Position numbers and translations under genes: made by a program | Source: Colias croceus | Taxonomy: Eukaryota > Arthropoda > Insecta > Lepidoptera > Pieridae | Length of the DNA stretch: 64,000 bases | Direction of reading: 5' to 3' | Assembly: GCF_905220415.1 (NCBI RefSeq) | Contig: NC_059558.1 | Span: 322,501 to 386,500 of the forward strand | The notes under the pieces: generated by a model | Seen by the model: the letters and a program-made list of their open reading frames with translations, nothing else | What the model was told of the DNA's origin: nothing | The model's database searches: none | In this document: positions 54,922 through 64,000 of the stretch, piece by piece | Layout: every line of letters begins with the position of its first letter | Numbering within the stretch: position 1 is the first letter of the stretch

Positions 54922-56550
54922 AAAAATAAGTAAACCTTCAAATTCGATCCAGTACAGTTACATATATATTAGGAATATCGACCTCATAATGTATTTTTTA
55001 TATTAAGTAAGAGATATAATGAAAAAGCTTCTTTAATTGAACAGAAATAAACCATTCAATATAACGAAATAAAGACTCCATTGTTATCATAAAATTCAAT
55101 TATGCCACTTTGTCCCCAATTTCTTAAGAAATACATATTATATTCTACAAGCATAAGTACTTTTTTACGATTCGTTATTGAAATTATCTGAGGATCAAAT
55201 TATAAGTATATTTGGATTGGCTTAAAATTCAATTTTTTTGCAGGTATCTTGAATTTAAATACTTTGTTTTCACAAATAAATTCAAACATAGATAAAAACA
55301 AGTAAAATTATTAGATACTATTTTTATATATACAAAAGTAGTATATAAACTACGCTAGCTTCTATGAGCAACACTATGCTATATTCTATTAATATTAATC
55401 GAAATCTAATCAATGGCATTAAAAAGTAATAACGTTAATTTGAAAGACATTATTTGACTCTACATTTTCTCTTAATCTGAAAATATATTATAAGCTAGCT
55501 AATAATTTTAGTAAGGCTACATAGGTATTAATAAAGAAGAAATAAGTAATATAATTATAAATATTATGTTAAGTACAGTAGAGTAACTCCTAAGTGCAAA
55601 ATTTTGAGGTTACAAAGCTACGTCCCGGGTTCGTTCCCGGCATATTATGCAGATTTAATCTTAATTTTTTTATAAACTATAGCAGAGAAACCGAAATAAA
55701 ATGCATTTGCCCCATATTGCCTAAGAGGCAATATTTCTTATTTATGCTGTTTAGCATATTTTTGTTCCCACTCAAGAGAAAGCTCTCTTGTATTCTTCCA
55801 TATACATGAAAACTGCGCACTAATGGTGTAATAAATATATGTACAATATTGATGCGATATTAAAATCTACACTATTTAGTATTCATGCTAGCACTTATTG
55901 AGTTATAACCTAACTGAATTTGTCCCGTCCCAAGCCCCCATTAGGGACAGGCCGTCTGCTTATTGCTAAAGATTCGATCATTATTAAGTTACCTATATCT
56001 TTTGTATCTATATAATATGTTATTAATTATGATTATATGTTTGTTTGTTCATGTCAAAATGGAGTAACTGATTTATGTGTTTTTTGTATAAAAATAGAGT
56101 CTTAAATAACTTTAGTTTTATACTCGAATAGATTCGATGTAAATGCAATTATGAATAATAATTTAGTTGTATATTGTACGTCAATGTACAAACATACTCA
56201 AAAACAAAAAGTGAAAAAGTACGAGAGATCATAGAATGTTTATCTCATTGCCCTTTCAGTCGATTAGAGAACCTTAAAAATTATCTGCCCCATAGCCTTG
56301 CCTCTAAAGCAATTACTTAGTCAAACACCTGCCCCATCAAACAATATTAGGTACCCCTAATATCAATAACAGTTAAACATTTGCCCCATACTCCCTTTCT
56401 ACGTAAATGCCAACCTTCAAGCAAGGATACAAAAACATATGATGTATCGTTTGATACAAAGCGTACATAAATTATAAATAATATTTACACGATTTTCTCA
56501 AAATATTTACGTAACGCTGAGCGATGAGCGAAACCGTGAAATTAATTAAT
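54922..56550. other. AT-rich stretch with a possible SINE remnant
   Basis: At 55608-55642 GAGGTTACAAAGCTACGTCC and GGGTTCGTTCCCGGC resemble a polymerase III B box. GCCCCATA-type text recurs at 55710, 56287 and 56384. No gene was seen. Confidence 0.35.
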
Positions 56551-57193
56551 AACTAGCTGTGCCCGCGACTTCGTCCGCGTGGAAAATTGACTTTGGATAG
56601 TTTTCCCACGATAAAAAGTACCCTATTAGACCAGGGTAGATAATTTTTGAAACAAAAAAAAATCGCAATAGGATGAAAAGGAAAAATAAAAGGAAAAATA
56701 AATTACGGTCAATCCGAGTTCGGGAAGTGGGAGGGGGGGAGCTTTTAAGAAAAAAAATGGTTTCTCGCGATTTCCGACAAAACTACAAGTCCTACGGAAA
56801 AAAGTTCAACGGCAAAGTTGTAGGTAATAAAAAGATCTACAACCTTTGTATTTTCAATTTTTTCACATAACCTCAAAATTTAGGTCAAAAATTGAAAAAA
56901 ACCAAGTTGTTGGTTTTTTTATTTTAATAAGTTTTTTATTAAATTTTTTATTTTAAAATTTGGTGGAAACTTACTTTATTATGTCCCAAATACACTGTAA
57001 TTTATTTGATTTAAAATATTTATTTTATCGCCTTATTTTGAATTAATACCAAAAAAACAACCTAATTCTCAATCGAAAACTCACCCGTCAAAATATCGGC
57101 TTTTTTCAAAAACTTGGGGAGCCTTTTGTTCATTGAAATCTCTACTTTCATATGGTGTAAAAAATAAACATTACCTTCTTATTCTTATTCTTA
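56551..57193. other. Helitron-like border remnant then non-coding DNA
   Basis: CTAGCTGTGCCCGCGACTTC (about 56553) and TAGTTTTCCCACGATAAAAA are a truncated Helitron-like border. The rest, including TCTCGCGATTTCCGACAAAA around 56761, has no recognised feature. Confidence 0.4.
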
Positions 57194-58395
57194 AGTGTGC
57201 ACAGACGATTTTTCCGTAAGTATTACAGATAACAAAAAACTTTAAACTGATATCGAAATTACTTATCAGCCTAATGAGTAAAATGGCCGTAATAAATTTT
57301 TAAAAATAAATCGAGAAATATCAAAAAAATTATCTTCAAACCCTCCCATACATTAGGTACTTGTATGAAATATGAATATCCCATATACATTTCATATGAA
57401 AGAGCTTTCTTTTTATTTTTTTGGTTTTCTGCTTTAATTACTTCGCAAATTTGAAGTGGCATTTTCCAGCTTTTCCCGGAAATTTTCACACATTTTCCGG
57501 ATATTTTTCGGGAATTTTCCAGGCATATACCGGGGATTTTCCGGATATTTTACAGGCATTTCCTAGACATTTTCCGGACATTTCCCTGGCATTTTCCAGG
57601 GTTAACCGGGGCATTTTCCGAGGATATCCGAAAAATGCCTGTAAAATATACGGAAAATCCCTGGAAAATGCCCGGGAAATTCCCGAAAAATATCCGGAAA
57701 ATGCGTGAAAATGTCCAGGAAAATGCCTGGAAAATGTCCGGAAAATGCCTGGAAAATATCAAGAAAATATCCGGAAAATCTCCGTAAATTCCTGGAAAAT
57801 GCCAGGGAAGAAATGTCCGGAAATTGTCTGGGAAATGCCCATAAAATATCGGGAAAATGCCTGGGAAAATAACCGGAAAGTCCCCGGAAAATGTCCAGAA
57901 AATGCGTGAAAATGTCCGGTAAAAGCGTGGAAAACGCCTGGGAAAATTTCCGGAAAATGCCTGAAAAATATCCGGAAAATGCCTGGAAAATCCCCGAAAT
58001 TGTCTGGAAAATTCCAGGGAAGAAACGCCCGGAAAATGTCTGGGAAATGCCTGGAAATACCCCAGAAAATGCCCGGATCATTCCCGGAAAATGCGTAAAA
58101 ATGTCCGGAAAAAGCGTGGAAAATGCCACTTCAAATTTGCGAAGTAATTAAAGCAGAAAACCAAAAAAAGAAAAAGAAAGCTAAAATCTTTCATATTTAA
58201 TGTATATGGGATATTCATATTTCATACAGTAATGTATAAATGGGTTTAAAGATAATTTTTTTGATATTTCCCGATTAATTTTTAAAAATTTATTACGGCC
58301 ATTTTACTCATTAGGTTAACTGATAAGTACTTTCGATATCAGTTTAAAGTTTTTTGTTATCTGTTATACTTACGGAAAAATCGCCTGTGCACACT
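57194..58395. mobile_element. Foldback-type element with palindromic minisatellite core
   Basis: Arms of about 280 bp (57194-57470 and 58115-58395) are inverted copies: outer AGTGTGCACAG / CTGTGCACACT, inner GGTTTTCTGCTTTAATTACT / complement. The core is a degenerate minisatellite of about 12-14 bp (GGAAAATGCCTGGAAAATAT). Up to about 57615 it reads as TTTTCC-rich units, afterwards as GGAAAA-rich units, so the palindrome continues through the core. No transposase. The long frames in the core (for example 57602-58129, minus) are repeat translation. Confidence 0.85.
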
Positions 58396-59735
58396 GAAAG
58401 ATTACACCCTGCATATTTTCTCTTGTCTCGGCTTTTCGGTAATATTTCAAAAGAAAAAAAAGCATCTGTTGTAAGCAACGATACAACAAATATTTTACAG
58501 CATATTCAAAAGCAGAATGAGGTGAGAGGTCCCAGAAGGGATCTCGAAGTTCGAACCTCGGCTTGGGCTGCAGTCGCTTGTGTGGAGGAGGCCGGAGCCC
58601 GGAACTCGGAAGGACCCTAGTAGGACGGGGAGTAGGAGCGGATCGATCGGTCTTTATAATATAACCTTTTGCGAACGAAACGATAGCGCGATTCGATAAT
58701 TCTAATTCGATACTAACGCCATCTAGTTAGGTAAAAGGAAACATTTTTGTATGGTGATAAAATATTATTATGATTTATAATAGAATATATCTGTGGGTGT
58801 GTAAAAAAAAATCCAGCTCGTTTCACACTTATGTTTATAATTAATTTTGCAACATGAAAATATATTAATTACCAAGCAATACAGATAATAAATACTGAAC
58901 AAAAGTCAATGTTTATTTCGTACTAACGACATGTTATTGATGAAGAAATGATAACTATCAAAAACTGACTTTTTCTATGATACAATATACATGGCATATT
59001 TTTTAAATTATCTTGCTCAAATCTGTTCAAGATTATGATTTATGAGGGTTTTGTTGGAACTTGCAATTGTCAAAACTGAGTATTACATTAAAACTTTTAT
59101 GCAAAAAATGCACATTACAATTAATAAGATTACAAATTTAACTAACAACAAACAATTTAATTTTATCGAGTTGATTACCTTTTGCCCCGGTTGCCTAGAA
59201 GAAATTATTGCTTAGTAATAGGTGGCCTAATAAATATACTGTATTTTTGTATAAAATCGTAATATAATTTCTTTTTTGTATAGTTTGATTAAAATTAAAG
59301 AGTTAAATAAATAAATTAAAAAAAAAATTATCATTTTCCAATAAGTGATTTTAATAAAATCTCATAGATGGCGCTGTTACAAAATTAAAATTAACATTAT
59401 ACAACTTCCTTTTTAAAACTATGTTTCTCTTCCCAAGTTTCTTAAATGGCATAATTTTTATAGTGTCATTATCTAGATATTGTCAAACAACATTTATATA
59501 TATGCGTCATTTGATTATTAATTTCCAATAACACTTCATAGATGGCGCTGTTTCAAATTTGTCTTTATACTACTAAGATTCATTAAACTGTTTCTCTGCC
59601 AAAATTACGTAAATGACGTAGTTTTTATAGTGTAAAGCTAGATAATAGCGTGGCTTACTCAAAAACAACATTTAAACATGAGTCTTTAGATTGTACGCTG
59701 TCGTAATACACGGAATACGTAAGAAAAATAAAGGT
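58396..59735. other. Mostly non-coding; GC-rich patch and TAGATGGCGCTG motifs
   Basis: A GC-rich patch at 58520-58650 (GATCTCGAAGTTCGAACC, GGAGGCCGGAGCCCGG) is unassigned. TAGATGGCGCTGTT occurs at about 59367 and 59540, each in a similar 175-bp context with AAACTATGTTTCTC / AACTGTTTCTCTGCC text, and CGCCATCTAG at about 58720. Confidence 0.4.
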
Positions 59736-60010
59736 TCACAGCTCCTCCCCCGTAGGTGATAGCTTGATAATATGTAGCCTATAGCCTCACCCGACCTGTT
59801 AGTAATATTCATGCAAAATTTGAAGTCAATCTATGCAGTACTTTTCGAGATTAGCCCAGACAACCATACAGACAAACAGACAAACAGACAAACAGACAAA
59901 AATTCTAAAAACTATGTTTTTGGCTTCTATATCGATTATAGATCACGGCCCAAGTATTCTTTTAAAAAAATATTCAATGTACAGTTTTGACTTTCCTACG
60001 ATTTTATTAA
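59736..60010 (-). repeat. Microsatellite-associated repeat with (GACAAACA)n
   Basis: GTAGCCTATAGCCTCACCCG, AAAATTTGAAGTCAATCTAT and GAGATTAGCCCAGACAACCA resemble Helitron-like middles of Lepidoptera, followed by (GACAAACA)n at 59870-59900. Ends not resolved. Confidence 0.45.
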
Positions 60011-60792
60011 ATGTATAGATTTATCAAAATTTCACGGTGAATCGTGGGCTATTTTTATCAACTTTATGCATACCACGTTACTGGATTAAGACTTGTATTA
60101 CGTTTTTAATTGTTGTGTAATCCTATAATCTATATTAAATTTAACAAAAACAATATCATCTACATACCATCAAAATTGGTAGACACCAATATCGAGAACT
60201 CTAAGTTAAATAGCTACTTTAACACACATAAATATATGCGTAATTTACAGTTAGGTAAGTAGCCTAGCTGTAAATTACGCATAGTATCTAGTAGCTAGGT
60301 AAAATAAAAACTTTTTTAAATAATTGAAACGCTTTTTTCGGCTCTATTGTAAAAAAGTCTAATTAAAAATGCAACCAATAAACCACTTGGGTTTAAATAT
60401 AAGAGTCGTATACATTTAAGCATCTTTTATTAATGAAACAGTTTATATAGTTTAAAACTGAAATTTTTCTTTTACTTGGCTCCTTCCTTTCGCAGCCATT
60501 TTGTTTTTTCAACGCTATTTAGTTTCATTTTTCGTACCTACTGGTAATTAAATGTAGTTTCATACATACACAACGCATTAGGTTAAGTTATTATGCGGAT
60601 ATATGGTAATAACTATATGGAATTAAAATTCTACTACCAACAAAAATATACACAATTGTACGATATATATTTTGGGAGTGTTTGTTTGTATTGACAAAAA
60701 TTAAAACAGAATACTATGCAGGGATTTACTTAAATGTTTGCATGAATATTACTAACATCGGGTCAACATAATATTATGGGCTATATTAGATA
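60011..60792. other. AT-rich stretch with a 21-bp hairpin
   Basis: 60235-60255 (TATGCGTAATTTACAGTTAGG region) pairs with 60263-60283 with one mismatch and a 7-base loop. No gene was seen. Confidence 0.5.
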
Positions 60793-61062
60793 CTAGCTTT
60801 CCGCCGGCGGCTCCGCCCGCGGTTTCCGTTATAGTTCCCGTTCCCGTGGAATTTCCGGGATAAAACCTATCCTATATTACTCGAGAATAATGTAGCTTTC
60901 GAATGGTGAAAGAATTTTTAAAATCGGTCCAGTAGTTTATGAGCCTATTCATTACAATCAAACAAACAAACAAACAAAGTTTTCCTCTTTATAATATTAG
61001 TGTAGATATCATCAAGCTAAGACCAAAAGGAGCGAAGCAATGCGGCTAAAACCGCGGGGCGC
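60793..61062 (-). mobile_element. Mosaic Helitron-like element built from three subfamilies
   Basis: The left part (CTAGCTTTCCGCCGGCGGCT, CCCGTTCCCGTGGAATTTCC) is first-subfamily, the middle (GCTTTCGAATGGTGAAAGAA, ATCGGTCCAGTAGTTTATG, TAATATTAGTGTAGAT) matches 12855-13056, and the right part (CTAAGACCAAAAGGAGCG, GGCTAAAACCGCGGGGCG) is a plus-oriented second-subfamily 3' end. Confidence 0.7.
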
Positions 61063-61624
61063 AGCTAATTTGAAATAAATAGTTCCAACGAACCCTAAAA
61101 CCCCTTACCAAAAGTGATGATTGATTGCAAAATATTATAGAATAACACCTAAATAGCGTTATCATGTATACAAATACAACAATATTCCGAGGTGTGAATT
61201 GCTTGTGATGTATGGGGAGTTAAAATGCTTTTCGTGTTTGGACTTTATTTATATTGGAATAGAATATATTTTTATTGCGCACTTGGAAACTGTACGTTGG
61301 TAATGCCTTAGGGTAATGTAATATTTTCTATATACCTAATGGTGTGAAAGATGTAAACCAATAATTAAAGAAAAGTACGTTTTAATTCTTAATAAGTAAA
61401 GTATTTTGTATGTGTGTTTGTTGGTATACATCTGATATAATAGGCAGTAATTAAGAAAATATGAAGTTAACACAAATAATTTTTAACACATCGCAAACAA
61501 TTACTAAACAAATCCAAATTAATATTTTATCAGTAATAACAGTCAAATACTTCCAAAAACCTGTTACTAAATAAATGAAATTGCTGCAAATTTTATCCAT
61601 AGAATATCTAGTATATCTAAATCT
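61063..61624. other. AT-rich stretch without recognisable features
   Basis: No feature was supported. Confidence 0.4.
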
Positions 61625-61840
61625 ATAGGTACTAATATTATAAAGAGGAAAGGTTTGTATGTATGTATGTATGGTTATCACGCATAAACTACTGAACCGA
61701 TTATAATGAAATTTAGCACACATATAGAGGGTAACTTGGATTAACACATAGGATAGGTTCTATCCCGGAAATCCCACGGGAACGGGAACTATGCGGGTTT
61801 TCGTTTGAAAACGCGGGCGAAAACGCGGGCGAAAAGCTAG
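61625..61840 (+). mobile_element. Short Helitron-like element, first subfamily
   Basis: It starts near TACTAATATTATAAAGAGG, has a (GTAT)n run, CTACTGAACCGATTATAATG and GGGAACGGGAACTATGCGGG, and ends with a duplicated AACGCGGGCG before AAAAG-CTAG (61837-61840). Confidence 0.75.
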
Positions 61841-63340
61841 TCATATATATATAAAAAGCTACACTACCACTCACTCACTGACTGACTGACATCGGGTTTC
61901 TCGGAAACTACGGGGAAAGTTGGGGGGATTTTGACGTGATCGTGTAGAGGTGCTCCCAGTGACCACCGGAAAAATATAGCGATCTCGATCATCTTCGAAA
62001 ACCAAGTGGACCCCTGGAGGTGCGCAAAAACGGTGGTACCTGGAGGGGGGGTGTCTGAACAAAAAATGCTCGGAACTGGTGGCGATTACCAGGGGTGGTG
62101 GAAAAATGGGGATTTTCGCGAAAACAAGATGGCCGCCGTACTTTGCCAAAATCGCCGTTTATGAATCCTTACGTCTCAAATTTGGCACACGTGCTCTGTG
62201 CGAGCCGGCGAATCGATCGGTGCCCCGTTCGAGTGGCTCCGGGCTCCCGTTTCCAACTTCCATACAACGTTAACTCCAACGGCCCGCGGAAACGGTGCGA
62301 GTTGGGTGGGGGGTCCCGGAACTAAAAATGATCACCACCCTGGGACGCTACCAGGGAGCCACAGTTGGACGCTCGATTTTGGAATTTTTCCATTTTTGGC
62401 GCAAACATAAAAACGTAAATTTAGACGAGGTGGCGCAACGGAGAAATACACCAATGACGCATTCGTACTCGCCCAGCTCCCAGGATATCCAGAAAAATCC
62501 GAAATCTTAAACTTTCCCTCATCTCTCGAAGACGGTCAACGGCCCGCGCAAACGGTAGCAGCTACATCTGGGGTGCTCGAACTAAACTTGGAGTAGACCT
62601 CGAGCAATTACCACAGATAGTGAAAAAAATTCAAAATGGCGGAAAAAATGGCCGCCGCCATACAAATTCTAAAACGGCCATCGCTGGGCCGATCACGCTG
62701 AAACTTGGCACAGGGGCTTCAATCGAGCCGCACATTAAGTTGGCATACTCATAATCGAGTTCCCACCGCTGGTTTCCAAGTTTTATACAACGCAAAATTC
62801 GACAGCTCTCCGAAACGGCGCCAGATAGCCGGGGGGTGTAGAACTAAAAAATGATCAGGAAGATGGGGTGCTACCAGGGCAATCGAGAAATTTCAAATTG
62901 GACGTAATTTTTTTTTTCAAAAATGGCCGATTTTTCGAGGCAAGATGGTGGCGCCGGTTACTTGACGATCGGTTTGAAAATTGACTTCTGTGCTCTAATC
63001 GGCCAGATTTACAAAACTGCATACTCAGAATCTCACTCCGACCCCTGGTTTCCATTTTCCATACATCACGAAATTCAACGGCTCTCTGAACCGGTGGCAC
63101 TTAGGTCGGGGTTGCCGAAGTAAAAAATTTTCAAAAACTTGGTCCGCTTCCAGGCACATAAAAATTTTTGCTAAACAGCGAAATTTTTTTTTTCGAAAAT
63201 TTTGTATGGAAATTTCCATAGTAGGAAAGGTAATTGAATAGCATCGGCAAAAGACGGCACCACGGGCTGCTTGCTGCCCGCGCACCGCGCAACTTCGAGG
63301 GTTGACAGCCTCCCGGAGTAGAAAATATTTATTAACTTTT
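61841..63340. repeat. Degenerate tandem array, about 260-bp period, with ATGGCCGCC-like motifs
   Basis: It begins TCATATATATATAAAAAGC next to the preceding CTAG. Comparable text recurs: GAACTAAAAA-like anchors at about 62056, 62320, 62580, 62841 and 63117, each near GCTACCAGGG or ATTACCA, and each unit has a TTTCCA..T.CATACA segment plus an AAATTTGGCACA / AAACTTGGCACA segment. AAGATGGCCGCC, AAAATGGCGG, AAATGGCCG and AAGATGGTGGCG occur once or twice per unit. GC content is clearly above the rest of the window. No frame codes for a recognised domain. Confidence 0.7.
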
Positions 63341-64000
63341 GAACTACCGCACGAGCCAAGCGAGCGAAGCGAGCGAGTCACGGCAGCGGCCAGCGTAAAT
63401 ATTCAAATAGGTAGCGAGGAGCGAAGCGACGAGCGTGTTAGGTTAACTTTTGAACTACTTACCGCACGAGCCAAGCGAGCGAAGCGAGCGAGTCGCGTCA
63501 ACGGCCGGCCTAAATATTCAAATAGGTAGCGAGGAGCGAAGCGACGAGCGTGTTAGGTTAACTTATTAACTACCTACCGCACGAGCCAAGCGAGCGAAGC
63601 GAGCGAGTCGCGTCAACGGCCGGCCTAAATATTCAAATGGGTAGCGAGGAGCGACGCGACGAGCGTGTTAGGTTAACTTATGAACTACCTACCGCACGAG
63701 CAAAGCGAGCGAAGCGAGCGAGTTGCGGCAGCGGCCGGCCTAAATATTCAAATAGGTAGCGAGGAGCGAAGCGACGAGCGTGTAAGGTTAACTCTTGAAC
63801 AGTTTATTATGAAAAGTCACTGCCCGCTATCGATAAGACGTTTAAAAAATTTACCAATATTTGAATAAGTAATTTATAAGCAGTTTAGGTAGCGAGGAGC
63901 GAAGCGACGAGCGTGTAAGGTTAACTTTTGAACTACCACACGAGCCATGCGAGCGAAGCGAGCGAGTCACGGCAGCGGCCGGCCTAAATATTCAAATAGG
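63341..64000. repeat. 115-bp tandem array, continues past the right edge
   Basis: GCACGAGCC/CAAGCGAGCG starts at 63349, 63464, 63579 and 63694, an exact 115-bp period; one unit (about 63800-63935) is replaced or expanded by CAGTTTATTATGAAAAGTCA and other unique text, and a further unit starts near 63938. Each unit has AGCGAGCGAAGCGAGCGAG, GCGGCCGGCCTAAATATTCA, TAGCGAGGAGCGAAGCGACG and GTTAGGTTAAC. High similarity between units suggests recent expansion. Confidence 0.9.

Noticed and set aside
54617..55006. 129-codon plus-strand frame
   Set aside because: It lies mostly across a non-coding lepidopteran repeat that also occurs at 8531-8783, where the frame is not kept.
57602..58129. 175-codon minus-strand frame rich in FPGIFQAFSG-type repeats
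   Set aside because: It is the translation of a minisatellite; other frames and the opposite strand give similar long frames, and there is no start context or domain.
61871..62510. Overlapping frames of 64-92 codons in the GC-rich array
   Set aside because: They lie in degenerate tandem repeats, overlap in all frames and show no domain; high GC makes chance frames common.
63341..64000. CRISPR-like array of regularly spaced repeats
   Set aside because: The genome is eukaryotic, the whole 115-bp unit is repeated including the would-be spacers, and there are no associated genes.

Overview
This is AT-rich eukaryotic nuclear DNA, almost certainly from a moth or butterfly (Lepidoptera). The evidence is the repeat content: many short Helitron-like elements that end in a GC-rich hairpin plus CTAG, tRNA-derived SINEs of lepidopteran type (one ending in a GAT run), the common lepidopteran repeat with CGACTTCAAA / TTGAAGTCGG ends, a BEL/Pao retroelement, and Jockey/CR1-like LINEs. 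I found no convincing host protein-coding gene, rRNA gene or functional tRNA gene. Every long open frame belongs to a transposable element. The window is best read as intergenic or intronic DNA built by repeated, nested insertion.

Layout. 1-7962 (minus strand): the 5' part of a BEL/Pao LTR retrotransposon (LTR, gag, protease, start of reverse transcriptase; the rest lies beyond the left edge). Its gag is split by a 4.4-kb block (2130-6555) of other repeats, including a nearly perfect 292-bp inverted repeat (3689-4305) and a DNA transposon with long inverted ends (4391-6555). 7985-27877: AT-rich DNA with short Helitron-like copies, three tRNA-derived SINEs (11.2, 14.0 and 24.5 kb), MITEs and an internally deleted mariner-type transposon (22580-23461). 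27878-32517: a LINE with a 13-bp target-site duplication, a complete 983-codon endonuclease-reverse transcriptase frame and a 5'-truncated ORF1. 32518-49143: AT-rich DNA with more Helitron-like and SINE fragments, several MITEs and a 53-55-bp array of TAGATGG motifs (47420-47650). 49144-52275 (minus): a second LINE, 5'-truncated, with an open 829-codon endonuclease-RT frame. 52276-61840: MITEs, Helitron-like copies and a 1.2-kb foldback element with a palindromic minisatellite core (57194-58395). 61841-64000: a GC-rich domain of two stacked tandem arrays (about 260-bp degenerate units, then 115-bp units) that runs off the right edge.

How the parts relate. These are independent parasites at different stages of decay. 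The two LINE frames and the BEL protease-RT frame are still open, so they are relatively young. SINEs of this kind depend on LINE enzymes supplied in trans; Helitron-like copies and MITEs depend on transposases encoded elsewhere. No cooperating host pathway or operon-like system is visible. The least-explained structures are the inverted repeats, the solo terminal repeat inside the 4391-6555 element, the 53-bp motif array, and the stacked GC-rich arrays at the right end.
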